A stretch of DNA of 64,000 nucleotides, taken from contig NZ_FNUJ01000006.1 in the NCBI RefSeq assembly GCF_900107925.1, forward strand, positions 682,001-746,000, read 5' to 3'. Shown here one piece after another: positions 1 through 8,566 of this stretch. The translations under genes and the position numbers were made by a program. A model generated the notes under the pieces. The model did no database searches and was not told the origin of the DNA. It worked only from the letters and a program-made list of their open reading frames with translations. The first letter of the stretch is position 1, and each line of letters opens with the position of its first letter. Source of the stretch: Amycolatopsis pretoriensis. GTDB taxonomy: Bacteria > Actinomycetota > Actinomycetes > Mycobacteriales > Pseudonocardiaceae.

Positions 1-1
1 G

Positions 2-844
2 TGCGGGGTCACCACCGGCGACATCGCGCGGGCGTTCCTCGTGCCGGAGCCGACGATGGCCGCCCGGATCACCCGGGCGAAGAAGAAGATCGCCGCGGCC
101 GGCGTGCCCTACCGCGTCCCGGCGGCGAGCGAGCTGCCGGACCGGCTGGACGCGGTGCTCTCGGTGATCCACCTCCTGTTCACCACCGGGCACACGGCCC
201 CGTCGGGCGATTCGCTGGTGCGCGACCACCTCGTCGACCGGGCGCTGGACCTCGCCCGGCTGCTGCGCGACCTGATGCCGGACGAGCGGCAGGTCTGGGG
301 ACTGCTGGCGCTCCTGCTCGTCACCGACGCCCGGCGCGCGACCCGCACCGATGCCGGCGGCCGGTTGCTCCTGCTCGAAGAGCAGGACCGCACGCGCTGG
401 GACCGCGCCGCGATCGCCGAAGGCCACCAGCTGGTGCTCGACGCGATGCGCGCGGGCCGGCCGGGCAAGTTCGTGCTGCAGGCGGCCATCGCGTCGCTGC
501 ACGCGCAGGCGCCGAGCTACGCCGAGACCGACTGGGCGCAGGTGGTCGTGCTCTACGACGAGCTGCTGAAGGTGTGGCCGTCGCCGGTGGTGACGCTCAA
601 CCGCGCGATCGCGGTGTCCATGGTGGACGGTCCGGCGGCCGCCCTCGCCGAGGTGCGGGCCCTGGAGGACGACGGCCGCCTCGACGGCTACCACTACCTG
701 CCGGCCACCAAGGCCGACCTGCTGCGCCGGCTGGGCCGCCGCTCCGAGGCGGCGGCCGCCTACCGGGCCGCGCTGGGCCTGGTGGACAACGAAGCCGAGC
801 GGGCGTTCCTCAACGCGCGGCTCGACGAGGCGACCGCCGCCTGA
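2..844 (+). CDS. ECF RNA polymerase sigma factor, C-terminal part (5' end outside the window)
   Basis: The reading frame is open to the left edge, so the N-terminus is missing. The first visible residues, CGVTTGDIARAFLVPEPTMA, are the sigma region 4 helix-turn-helix start; they match GGLTTAQIASAFLVPEATM in the complete sigma gene at 59437-60687. The rest is the long TPR-like C-terminal extension (DUF6596 type) of SigJ/ECF sigma factors that accompany YCII genes. Such proteins redirect RNA polymerase to a small regulon. The TGA stop is 14 bases from the end of the convergent DHFR-like gene. The family assignment is secure; the regulon cannot be told from sequence. Confidence 0.9.
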   Translation, partial: CGVTTGDIARAFLVPEPTMAARITRAKKKIAAAGVPYRVPAASELPDRLDAVLSVIHLLFTTGHTAPSGDSLVRDHLVDRALDLARLLRDLMPDERQVWGLLALLLVTDARRATRTDAGGRLLLLEEQDRTRWDRAAIAEGHQLVLDAMRAGRPGKFVLQAAIASLHAQAPSYAETDWAQVVVLYDELLKVWPSPVVTLNRAIAVSMVDGPAAALAEVRALEDDGRLDGYHYLPATKADLLRRLGRRSEAAAAYRAALGLVDNEAERAFLNARLDEATAA

Positions 845-858
845 CCGCCGGCGGCGAG

Positions 859-1422
859 TCAGTTCCGGCGGTAGCGCAGCGATACGACGCCGGAGCCGAA
901 CGTCTCCGCGGTCGCCTGGTGGAAGTCCGAGCCCGGGAACAAGTCGGGGAACAAGCGCCGGCCGCCGCCGAGCAGGATCGGGTTCACCAGGAGGCGGTAC
1001 TCGTCCACCAGGCCGGCCGCCACCAGCGTGCGGGCGAAGTCCACGCCGCCCAGGGCCAGCAGCGCGCCGCCCGGCCGCGTGCGCAGCCGCTCGACCTCGG
1101 CGACGACGTCGGTGACGGCGCGGGCGTTCACCCAGCCCGGCTGGTGCGAGGTCCGCGAGCACACCAGCTTCGGCGTGGCCTCGAGCCACCGCGCGTGCGA
1201 CGCCTCGCCGCCCGCCGCCGCCGGGTCCGTCGCCACGGCGGGCCAGTGGGTCAGGAACTGCTCGTAGGTCCGCCGGCCCACCAGCGCCGTGTCGGCGCGC
1301 TCCTGCAGTTCGCCGACGACCCGCCAGGTGTCGGCGTCGACCTTGATCCAGTCCATCGCGCCCGCCGGGCCCTCGGCCCGGCCGTCGACGCTCAGCTGGA
1401 GGTACAGCACCACTTCACGCAC
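859..1422 (-). CDS. Dihydrofolate reductase-like (RibD C-terminal domain) protein
   Basis: The product has 187 residues and the fold order of the RibD_C/DHFR-like family: an N-terminal strand (VVLYLQLSVDG), the VGRRTYEQFL segment and the late ALGGVDFARTLVAAGLVDEY segment that forms part of the NADPH site. A GTG start at 1422 is chosen because GAGGA lies 7 bases upstream. Proteins of this small stand-alone type are predicted NADPH-dependent reductases of unknown substrate; a role in folate synthesis should not be assumed. It follows the YCII gene on the same strand but a strong hairpin at 1450-1481 separates them. It is probably outside the enediyne cluster. Confidence 0.85.
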   Translation of the reverse strand: MREVVLYLQLSVDGRAEGPAGAMDWIKVDADTWRVVGELQERADTALVGRRTYEQFLTHWPAVATDPAAAGGEASHARWLEATPKLVCSRTSHQPGWVNARAVTDVVAEVERLRTRPGGALLALGGVDFARTLVAAGLVDEYRLLVNPILLGGGRRLFPDLFPGSDFHQATAETFGSGVVSLRYRRN

Positions 1423-1449
1423 AGGTTCTTCCTCTCCCGCAACGAAAAA

Positions 1450-1481
1450 CGCGTCGCCGTGCCGGGCGGCACGGCGACGCG
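1450..1481. terminator. Hairpin between the YCII and DHFR-like genes
   Basis: A perfect 14-bp inverted repeat (left arm CGCGTCGCCGTGCC) with a 4-base loop GGGC. It lies just after the YCII stop (minus strand) and before the DHFR-like start, so it could be an intrinsic terminator or attenuator; no T-run follows. Confidence 0.55.
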
Positions 1482-1499
1482 CACTGGAACGGTTCCCGG

Positions 1500-1829
1500 T
1501 CAGCCCATCAGCGGACGGACCTCGACACCGCCGTCCATGATCGGGACGAAGCTCGCGATTTCGAGCGCGTGGTCCAGGTCGCGGGCCTCCACGACGAAGA
1601 AGCCGGCGAGGGCTTCCTTGGCCTCGACGAACGGCCCGTCGGTGACCTTCTCCCCGCGGAGCGAGCGGGCCTCGGCGGACGGCTGGGTGGCGTAGCCCGC
1701 CACCAGCTTGCCGCCGGACTCCGCGACCCGGCCCTCGACCCGGCCGTGCGCCTCCAGGACCTCCGGCGGGATGTCGGCGATCCCACCGGGGGTTTCCCGC
1801 TCGAAGATCAGGATTGCGTACTGCGCCAT
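1500..1829 (-). CDS. YCII-related protein
   Basis: A 109-residue protein with the YCII dimeric alpha/beta-barrel pattern: an N-terminal strand (MAQYAILIFERE), a central VTDGPFVEAKEALAGFFVVEA block and the terminal GGVEVRPLMG. Actinobacterial members commonly sit beside ECF sigma factors of the kind at the left edge and are thought to modulate them or bind small ligands. The ATG start is followed by a typical family N-terminus. A second sigma/YCII pair lies at 59437-61072. Its function is inferred from family context only. Confidence 0.87.
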   Translation of the reverse strand: MAQYAILIFERETPGGIADIPPEVLEAHGRVEGRVAESGGKLVAGYATQPSAEARSLRGEKVTDGPFVEAKEALAGFFVVEARDLDHALEIASFVPIMDGGVEVRPLMG

Positions 1830-1903
1830 GCGAATTTCTCCTTAGTGGGTTGTTACCTGGGGGCTGCTCCCGCCGTGACCGGGCGGACCCGGCCGGCGAG
1901 GGG

Positions 1904-3487
1904 TCAGGACACCGGTTCCGGTGCCTCGTCGGCTTCCTCCGCGGCGGGGGCCGGAGCCTCCTGCGCGGGGGCACCGAGCGCACCGATGTGCCGGCACTTC
2001 ACGAAGAACAGCACGCCGACCCCGGCCAGGACCACGGCGCTGATCAGCGCCGCGGTGTGCAGGCCGCTGGTGAACGCCTCGCGTGCGGCGGACAGCAGCT
2101 GGTCGGCGACGCCGCCCGGCAGCCCGTTCGCCGCGGTGGTGGCGCCGGCGAGGCTCTCGCGGGCCGCGTCGGCGGCACCGGCCGGCACGCCGGCCGGGAC
2201 GGTGAGCGTCGAGCGGTACACGATGGCCCCGACGCTGCCGATGATCGCGAAGCCCATGGCGGCGCCGAGCTCGTTGCTGATCTGCGGCATGGACGCGGCC
2301 GCGCCCGCCTTCTCCGGCGGGGCCGAGCCGATGACCTGGCCGATGCCCAGCGAGAGCAGCGGACCACCGCCGAGGCACCAGACCGCGAAGCCCAGGATCA
2401 GCAGCCAGCTGCCGCCCGACGAAGCCGCCTGCGTCATCAGGAGCAGGCCGACCGCGACGATCAGCAGGCCACCGGAGATGAGGTAGGCGGGCCGGATCCG
2501 GCGGGCCAGGATCGGTGACACCAGCACGGCGACGGTCGAGACCGCCATGCCCGGCAGCAGCGCGAGCCCGGCCGGCAGCGAGCCGAGGCCGTCGACGAGC
2601 TGGAAGTACTGCGTGGCCAGCATCATCACCGCGCCGGTCAGCAGGCTGTAGGCGAGCAGGCTGACCAGCCCGACCGTGAACACCGAGTTCTTGAACAGGC
2701 TCAGGTCCAGCAGCGGGTCGGCGAGCGTGCGCTGCCGCAGCACGAACAGCACGCCGAACACGACACCGACCACCACGGCCAGCACCGGCACGAACTCGAA
2801 GCCGTTCTTCGCGAGCTCCTTGAAGCCGTAGACGAACGGCAGGATCGCGGCCAGCGACATGCCGACGCTGATCAGGTCGATCCGGCCGCCCGCGGGCGAC
2901 TTGAACTCGGGCAGCAGCACCGGGCCGAAGACCAGCAGCACGGCCATCACCGGGATGTTGATCAGGAACACCGAACCCCACCAGAAGTGGGCGAGCAGCA
3001 CGCCGCCGATGATCGGGCCGAGGATGGCGCCGACGGTGAAGAACGCCGACCAGATCCCGATCGCCAGCCCCATCTGCTTGGGGTTGCGGAACATGTTGCT
3101 GATCAGGGCCAGTGTGCACGGCCCGAGGGTCGCGCCGGCGATGCCCAGCAGGGCCCGGGCACCGATCAGCATCTCCGGGGTCGTCGACCAGGCCGCGAGG
3201 GCCGACGCGATCCCGAAGGCCGCGGCACCGATCAGCAGCAGCTTGCGCCGGCCGATCCGGTCGCCGAGGCCGCCCATCGTGACCAGGAACCCTCCGACCA
3301 TGAACCCGTAGATGTCCATGATCCAGAGCTGTTCGATGCTGTCGGCACCCAGATCGGCGCTGAGGTGCGGAAGCGCCAGCAGCAGCACGAACACGTCGAC
3401 GGACACGAGCATCGCGGTCAAGGCCAGTACGGCCAGGCCCACCCACTCTCGTCTGCCGGCCCGCGGTGCCGCAACGTCAGTCGTCAC
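1904..3487 (-). CDS. MFS multidrug exporter, 14-TM DHA2 type
   Basis: This is a 527-residue integral membrane protein with about 14 hydrophobic segments. The antiporter signature GGLGDRIGRRKL lies in the first cytoplasmic loop, followed by the GIAGATLGP motif of drug:H+ antiporters (EmrB/QacA/LfrA group). A GTG start at 3487 is preferred because GGGAGGAG lies about 6 bases upstream; it gives a short N-terminus running straight into TM1. It is divergent from the multicopper oxidase and close to the enediyne tailoring genes. Export of the finished enediyne or an intermediate is the likely role, since enediyne loci usually carry such a pump. The substrate is inferred from context. Confidence 0.9.
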   Translation of the reverse strand: MTTDVAAPRAGRREWVGLAVLALTAMLVSVDVFVLLLALPHLSADLGADSIEQLWIMDIYGFMVGGFLVTMGGLGDRIGRRKLLLIGAAAFGIASALAAWSTTPEMLIGARALLGIAGATLGPCTLALISNMFRNPKQMGLAIGIWSAFFTVGAILGPIIGGVLLAHFWWGSVFLINIPVMAVLLVFGPVLLPEFKSPAGGRIDLISVGMSLAAILPFVYGFKELAKNGFEFVPVLAVVVGVVFGVLFVLRQRTLADPLLDLSLFKNSVFTVGLVSLLAYSLLTGAVMMLATQYFQLVDGLGSLPAGLALLPGMAVSTVAVLVSPILARRIRPAYLISGGLLIVAVGLLLMTQAASSGGSWLLILGFAVWCLGGGPLLSLGIGQVIGSAPPEKAGAAASMPQISNELGAAMGFAIIGSVGAIVYRSTLTVPAGVPAGAADAARESLAGATTAANGLPGGVADQLLSAAREAFTSGLHTAALISAVVLAGVGVLFFVKCRHIGALGAPAQEAPAPAAEEADEAPEPVS

Positions 3488-3766
3488 GATTGTCTCCTCC
3501 CTAATACGGGTCCAGCTTCCATTCAAGCGGTGACGCCCGGGGCGGACATCTTCCGCTGTGCTCTGTTCGGGCCCCTCGGTACTACGTCGTTCGGCAGGTC
3601 GCGGAATCGACAACTTCGCGCGACTGACTCTGCGCACCCTGAAAGAGGACACCCGTTCGGGTCCGATGTGACGATCCGTTGGCCGGCCTGGGGCGCCGGC
3701 GGGACGTCTTGTGCTGCGCCCACTCGGGCGCGTCACCCGTGTGGTGCATCACCGATTGGGGAGCTG
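3488..3766. promoter_or_regulatory. Divergent promoter region between MFS exporter and multicopper oxidase
   Basis: These 279 noncoding bases must hold the promoters of both flanking genes. They contain GGAATCGACAACT at 3603-3615, sharing GAATCGACAACT with the right arm of the inverted repeat upstream of the core operon (56376-56389). That points to a possible common operator. No clear -10/-35 pair is visible. Confidence 0.5.
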
Positions 3767-5296
3767 ATGCTGAACAGACGACGCTTGCTGGCACTCGGGG
3801 CCGCGGCGGGCGGGGCGGGCGCCGCCGCGGCGCTGCTGCCCAAGGGGACCGCGCCGGCCGGGGCCGTGGCGGCGCCGGCGCCGGTGGCCACCCCGCAGGC
3901 GGCCGGCGGGGGCGCCGCCGCCGGGCACGTCGGCCACTCCGTCCCGAGCGGTTTCGCCAAGGCGGCCGGACCGGCGGTCAAGCCCGCGACGACGCCGTTC
4001 ACCGTGCCGATGCCGCTCGCCCCGGAGCTGCGGCCGGTGCGCTCCACCGCCGCCTTCGACCGCTACGAGCTGAGCGTCAAGCAGGCCGACGTCGAGATCC
4101 TGCCCGGGCAGAAGACTCCCATGTGGACCTACGGCGGCGGTTTCCTCGGCCCGGTGATCCGCGCGCGCAGCGGCCGCGCGACCCAGGTCGCGTTCCGCAA
4201 CGAGCTGCCGCTGGCCACGAACGTCCACCTGCACGGCTCGCACGTCGACGCGGCCAACGACGGCTACCCGATGGAGCTGATCGAGCCCGGCCAGACCCGC
4301 ACCTACACCTACCCGAACACGCAGCAGGGCGCGCTGCTCTGGTACCACGCGCACTCGCACGGCACCGACCCCGAGCACGTCTACCGCGGCCAGCACGGGT
4401 TCTACATCGTGGAGGACCCCGCCGAGGCGGCGCTCAACCTGCCCTGCGGGGCCTTCGACGTCCCGATCATGCTGCGCGACGCGCTCTTCGACGCCTCGAA
4501 CAACCTCGTCTTCGGCGGGAACCCGGCCGACCGCAACGTCGCGCTGGTCAACGGGAAACCGCAGCCGTACTTCCAGGTCGCCGCGCGCAAGTACCGCTTC
4601 CGGATCGTCAACACCGCGACCGAGCGCGTGTTCCGGCTGAGCCTGGCGGGCGCGAAGATCGTCCAGATCGGCACCGACGGCGGCCTGCTGCCGGCCCCGG
4701 TGGAGAAGGCCGAGCTGAAGTTCAGCTCCGGCGAACGCGTCGACGTCGTCGTCGACTTCTCCCAGGTGCCCTTCGGCACCGGCATCGTGCTGACCGACGC
4801 CACCTTCGGCCCGATGCTGCGCTTCGACGTCGTGCGCCGCGCGGCCGACACCAGCCGGGTGCCCGCCCGCCTGCGCCGGCTCGAGGTGCTGCCGCCGGCG
4901 ACGGTCACCCGCGAGGTCGCCATCGGCACCGACTTCTCCCAGGGCGGGCCGATCCCGGTCGGCACCATCAACGGCCGGCCGTTCGACCACGACCGGATCG
5001 ACATGACGGTGAAGCGCGGCTCGACGGAGCTGTGGAACATCAGCAACGCCGACGGCGCCTACGGGTTCACCCACAACTTCCACATCCACCTGGTGCAGTT
5101 CCAGGTGGTGAGCCGCAACGGCGGCCCGCCGGCGCCCGAAGACGCCGGGCTGAAGGACACCATCCTGCTGCCGCCCGGCGACGTCGTCCAGGCCAAGGTG
5201 CACTTCACCGACTACCTCGGGAAGTACGTGTACCACTGCCACTTCCTGGAGCACGCGGCCATCGGGATGATGGGCCAGATGGAGATCGTCGACTAG
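3767..5296 (+). CDS. Tat-exported multicopper oxidase
   Basis: The 509-residue protein starts with a twin-arginine signal (NRRRLLALGAAAGGAGAAAA) and a Pro/Ala/Gly-rich linker. Three cupredoxin regions follow, carrying all four copper motifs: HLHG near residue 154, WYHAHSHG near 192, HIHLVQF near 446 and HCHFLEHAAIGMM near 489. The last ends with a Met axial ligand for the type-1 copper. The family couples one-electron oxidation of phenols, metals or bilirubin-like substrates to reduction of O2 to water. ATG at 3767 follows a GGGGAG ribosome site. Next to an exporter and before other oxidative genes it could act on the aromatic part of the product outside the membrane, but it could also be a general copper oxidase. 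Confidence 0.93.
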   Translation: MLNRRRLLALGAAAGGAGAAAALLPKGTAPAGAVAAPAPVATPQAAGGGAAAGHVGHSVPSGFAKAAGPAVKPATTPFTVPMPLAPELRPVRSTAAFDRYELSVKQADVEILPGQKTPMWTYGGGFLGPVIRARSGRATQVAFRNELPLATNVHLHGSHVDAANDGYPMELIEPGQTRTYTYPNTQQGALLWYHAHSHGTDPEHVYRGQHGFYIVEDPAEAALNLPCGAFDVPIMLRDALFDASNNLVFGGNPADRNVALVNGKPQPYFQVAARKYRFRIVNTATERVFRLSLAGAKIVQIGTDGGLLPAPVEKAELKFSSGERVDVVVDFSQVPFGTGIVLTDATFGPMLRFDVVRRAADTSRVPARLRRLEVLPPATVTREVAIGTDFSQGGPIPVGTINGRPFDHDRIDMTVKRGSTELWNISNADGAYGFTHNFHIHLVQFQVVSRNGGPPAPEDAGLKDTILLPPGDVVQAKVHFTDYLGKYVYHCHFLEHAAIGMMGQMEIVD

Positions 5297-5306
5297 CGGA
5301 CCGGTT

Positions 5307-5332
5307 CCGGGGACCGGCCGGCCGGTCCCCGG
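5307..5332. terminator. GC-rich hairpin after multicopper oxidase
   Basis: An 11-bp perfect stem (CCGGGGACCGG) around a CCGG loop, 10 bases after the multicopper oxidase stop and 26 bases before the methyltransferase start. It probably attenuates read-through rather than ending the transcript, because the next gene follows closely. Confidence 0.4.
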
Positions 5333-5358
5333 GGCGCCCGCGCGAAAGGACGCCTGTC

Positions 5359-6900
5359 ATGACTGAAAGCGGCACCCCGGCACAGATCGCCGAGCTGGCC
5401 GACGACTTCGTCAACGCGCCGACCGACCAGGTCGACGAGCGGTTCCGGCGGCTCACCGGCGCTCTGTGGGACGACGGTGTCCTGACGGATCTCGCGCTGC
5501 CCGCCGTGCCCGCGCTGGTCGCCCGGCTGGACAAGGCCGCCGACGACCGCAAGGGTCACCTCGCCGTGCTGCTGGGCGTGCTGGCCGAGGCCGAGTTCCC
5601 GGACACCACCGGTCCGGTGGCCACGGCCGTGCGCGCGGGCCTCGACCGCTACCTCGAACTGCTGGCGCAGGGCGCGGACCGCGACCCGCTGACCCTCGGG
5701 CTGGTCTACCTGCTGGCGCACTTCCCCGCCGACCGCGAACGGATCCTCGCCGCCGTGCCCGCGCTGTCGCCCGACGACCTGACCCGCCTGGTCCGGCTGC
5801 TCACCCCCGCCGACCAGGCGCACGCCGACCTGGGCCGCGTCTGGCCGTCGCCGTCGGTGTGGGGGCTCGGGGAGTCCGAAAAGGACTTCGACAACGGCTG
5901 GATCAGCGCGTTGACGCCGGAGCAGTTCACCGCCGCGTGGCGCAACGACCAGCGCACGCTGTTCGGGCACGCCGGGGCCAAGGCCTACTGGGCGGCGCGC
6001 CACGGCTCGCCGGCCGAGATCGTCGCGGCGCCCGTGCCCGACCCGGAGACCCTCGAAGCGGGCCGCACGGCCGCGGTGGGCACCGGCCTGTTCGGCCGGC
6101 ACGCCGCCGCGCTGCGCTGCCCGAACTGCCACGAGGCCCTCGCCTTCGCCGGCGGCGTGACCTGCACCGGCTGCGCGACGGCGTTCCCGGTCGCCGACGG
6201 CATCCTCGACCTGATGCCGGGCGAGCGGGTCGCACCGGGCGACGAGGACACCGGCGACGCGCTGCACAAGCTCGCCGCGATGCCGAGCATGGGCCTGTAC
6301 TACGAAGCCGTGCTGCGGCCGGCGTTCCTGCGGGCCATGGGGTCCAACTGGGACGAGGCGGTGACCCCGGCCGACGAGGACCGCTACATCGCCGAGCACG
6401 TCGACCCGGCCGAGGGTCCGGTGCTGGACCTCGCGGCCGGCGCGGGCCGCTGGACCGCCGTGCTCGCCGGCGCCGTCGGTCCCGAGCGGCTGGTCGCGCT
6501 GGACGTCAGCGTGCCGATGCTGGCCGCGCTGCGGGTCGCGCTGCCCGAAGTGCCCGCGCTGCAGGCGAGCGCGCTCGAGCTGCCGTTCGAAGACGGCTCG
6601 CTGGGCGCGGTGCTCTGCTGGAACGCGCTGCAGGCGCTGCCCGACGCGGCCGCGGGCATCGCGGAGGTCGGCCGGTGCCTGCGTCCGGGCGGCACCTTCA
6701 CGCTGCTGACGTTCCGCTGGGGCGACGACGCGCTGTACAGCTACTTCCAGCACGCGCACCGGTTCCCGAACGCCGAGGACGGGATGCGGCTGTTCGGCCT
6801 CGACGAGCTGCGCGGCTGGCTCGCCGCCGCGGGCATGCGGATCCGCGACGAGTCCGGGTCGGGCACGTTCGTCTTCCTCACGGCCGAGCGCGTGGCATGA
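5359..6900 (+). CDS. Class I SAM-dependent methyltransferase with Zn-ribbon and helical N-terminal domain
   Basis: This 513-residue protein has three parts. Residues 1 to about 240 are helical and unrecognised. Around 250-285 a small ribbon carries two CxxC pairs (CPNC and CTGC, Trm112-like). The C-terminal part is a Rossmann methyltransferase with motif I VLDLAAGAGRW, an acidic motif II (LVALDVS) and the LRPGGTFTLLTF segment after beta 5. It resembles ribbon-bearing class I methyltransferases but is much longer than usual because of the N-terminal domain. Its stop overlaps the FAD oxidase start (ATGA), so the two are translationally coupled. O- or N-methylation of a pathway intermediate is possible; the acceptor is not predictable. 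Confidence 0.85.
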   Translation: MTESGTPAQIAELADDFVNAPTDQVDERFRRLTGALWDDGVLTDLALPAVPALVARLDKAADDRKGHLAVLLGVLAEAEFPDTTGPVATAVRAGLDRYLELLAQGADRDPLTLGLVYLLAHFPADRERILAAVPALSPDDLTRLVRLLTPADQAHADLGRVWPSPSVWGLGESEKDFDNGWISALTPEQFTAAWRNDQRTLFGHAGAKAYWAARHGSPAEIVAAPVPDPETLEAGRTAAVGTGLFGRHAAALRCPNCHEALAFAGGVTCTGCATAFPVADGILDLMPGERVAPGDEDTGDALHKLAAMPSMGLYYEAVLRPAFLRAMGSNWDEAVTPADEDRYIAEHVDPAEGPVLDLAAGAGRWTAVLAGAVGPERLVALDVSVPMLAALRVALPEVPALQASALELPFEDGSLGAVLCWNALQALPDAAAGIAEVGRCLRPGGTFTLLTFRWGDDALYSYFQHAHRFPNAEDGMRLFGLDELRGWLAAAGMRIRDESGSGTFVFLTAERVA

Positions 6901-8264
6901 CCGAGCCCGGCGAGTTCGTGCCCGGCCGGCCCGGGGACCCGGAGTACGAGACGGCGACCCGGGTCTTCAACCTGGCGGCCCCGGTCCACCCCGCGGCCGC
7001 GGTGACGGCCCGCTCGGTGGACCAGGTGCGCGCCGCGGTGCGCCACGCGGCCGCGGCCGGGCTGCGCGTGCGGATGTTCACGAGCGGCCACGGCGCGGGT
7101 GCGGCGCGGCCGATGCCCGAAGCGCTGCTGATCCGGACCGAGCTCGGCGGCGGGGTCGAGGTCGACCCCGCCGGCCGGGTCGCGCGGGTCCCGGCCGGCA
7201 CCCGCGCGGGCGAGCTCGTCGCCGCCACCGCGAAGCACGGGCTGACCTCGGCGCACGGCTCGTCGGCCAACGTCGGGCTGGTGAACTACCTGCTCGGCGG
7301 CGGGTTGAGCGGGTACGGGCGCTTCGCCGGGCTGGCCGTCAACGGTGTGCGCGCGGTCGAGCTGGTCACCGCGGACGGCGAGGCCCGGCGCGTCGACGCC
7401 GCGCACGACCCGGAGCTGTTCCGGGCACTGCGCGGCGGGGGCGGCGGGTTCGGCGTGGTGACGGCCGTGGAGCTGGCGCTGTTCCCGGCCGGGCAGCTGT
7501 TCGGCGGCGCCACGTACTGGCGCGGCGAGCTCGCGGAAGCGGTGCTCGCCCGGTGGAACGCGTGGACCGCGGGGGCACCGCGCGAGGTGACCGCCGGCCT
7601 GCGGCTGCTCAACCTGCCGGCCGTGCCGGGCGTGCCGCCGGCGTTGGCGGGCAGTACGACGATCTGCGTGGACGGCCTCGTGCGCGCGGCGTCCACCGGG
7701 GAGGCCCACCGGGTGGCCGACACCCTGCTGCGGCCGCTGTACGCGCTCGGCGAGCCACTCGCCGACACCTGGCAGGACCTGACGCCCGAAGGCGTGCTCG
7801 GCATCCACATGGACCCGCCGGAGCCGGTGCCGTTCCTGGGCGAGCACCACCTCCTGTCCACTTTGGACGACCGGGGCGAGGCGGCGCTGCTGGGCCTGCT
7901 CGGCCCGGGGTCGGGCTCGCCGTTCGTCGGCGCGGGCCTGCGCCAGCTGGGCGGGGCGTTCGCCACGGCACCGGCGGGCGCGGGCGTGCTCGGGCACCTC
8001 GACGCGGCGTTTTCGTTCGCCGCGTCGGGGGTTCCGGACCCGACCGGTCCCGAGCGGCTGCTGGCGCACGGCGCGAAGGCCCGGGTGGCGCTCGAGCCGT
8101 GGCGGACCGGCCGGACGGTCCCCAACTTCGTCGAGCACTTCGAGCAGCCGCAACGCCATTTGGACGCCGACCAGGTGGCCGAGGTGGACCGGGTGCGGCT
8201 GCGCGTCGATCCGGAGGGGCTGTTCCGCGACGACATCGCTCCGAACGCCACCGCGTTGAGCTGA
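6897..8264 (+). CDS. PCMH-type FAD-dependent oxidase (BBE-like), His-linked only
   Basis: A 455-residue flavoprotein. The FAD-binding half contains SGHGAG, which supplies the His used for covalent 8-alpha attachment, and the LVNYLLGGGLSGYG loop. The position that holds Cys in bicovalent berberine-bridge enzymes is occupied by SSANVGLVNYL, so only a single covalent link is likely. The C-terminal VDPEGLFR is the family's berberine-like ending. Its ATG overlaps the methyltransferase stop. Enzymes of this type oxidise alcohols, sugars or C-N/C-C bonds with O2. It is a second, diverged member of the family also represented at 11533-13053. Substrate unknown. Confidence 0.88.
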   Translation: MTEPGEFVPGRPGDPEYETATRVFNLAAPVHPAAAVTARSVDQVRAAVRHAAAAGLRVRMFTSGHGAGAARPMPEALLIRTELGGGVEVDPAGRVARVPAGTRAGELVAATAKHGLTSAHGSSANVGLVNYLLGGGLSGYGRFAGLAVNGVRAVELVTADGEARRVDAAHDPELFRALRGGGGGFGVVTAVELALFPAGQLFGGATYWRGELAEAVLARWNAWTAGAPREVTAGLRLLNLPAVPGVPPALAGSTTICVDGLVRAASTGEAHRVADTLLRPLYALGEPLADTWQDLTPEGVLGIHMDPPEPVPFLGEHHLLSTLDDRGEAALLGLLGPGSGSPFVGAGLRQLGGAFATAPAGAGVLGHLDAAFSFAASGVPDPTGPERLLAHGAKARVALEPWRTGRTVPNFVEHFEQPQRHLDADQVAEVDRVRLRVDPEGLFRDDIAPNATALS

Positions 8265-8277
8265 GCTTCGTACGCGA

Positions 8278-8309
8278 CGAGCCGTGACCCCGGGTGGGGT
8301 CACGGCTCG
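8278..8309. terminator. Intrinsic terminator-like hairpin
   Basis: A 14-bp perfect stem starting CGAGCCGTGACCCC with a GGGT loop, 13 bases after the FAD oxidase stop. It separates this plus-strand operon from the convergent LLM oxidoreductase gene. Nothing gene-like is visible in the 257 bases that follow. Confidence 0.7.
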
Positions 8310-8566
8310 TCCGGCGTTCGGGCGCCGGCCGGTTTCCGGCACGCGTCAGGCCGGCTCGGCCGGCGGTGGGCTCGGCGCCCATCAGGCGACGGCCGGACTC
8401 GACCGCCACCGGGTGAGCTCTCGTCGCGGGCTCGGGCGCCGGCCGTCGCTACCGGACCGGTGGTTGCCTGCGCCGGAGTCGACCACCACGACGTGCCGCG
8501 CGGGCGGGGCCGGTCCGCGCCGTGCGTCCCGCGCGGACCGGCGACCGCCGGTGGCTTCCGGCCCCC

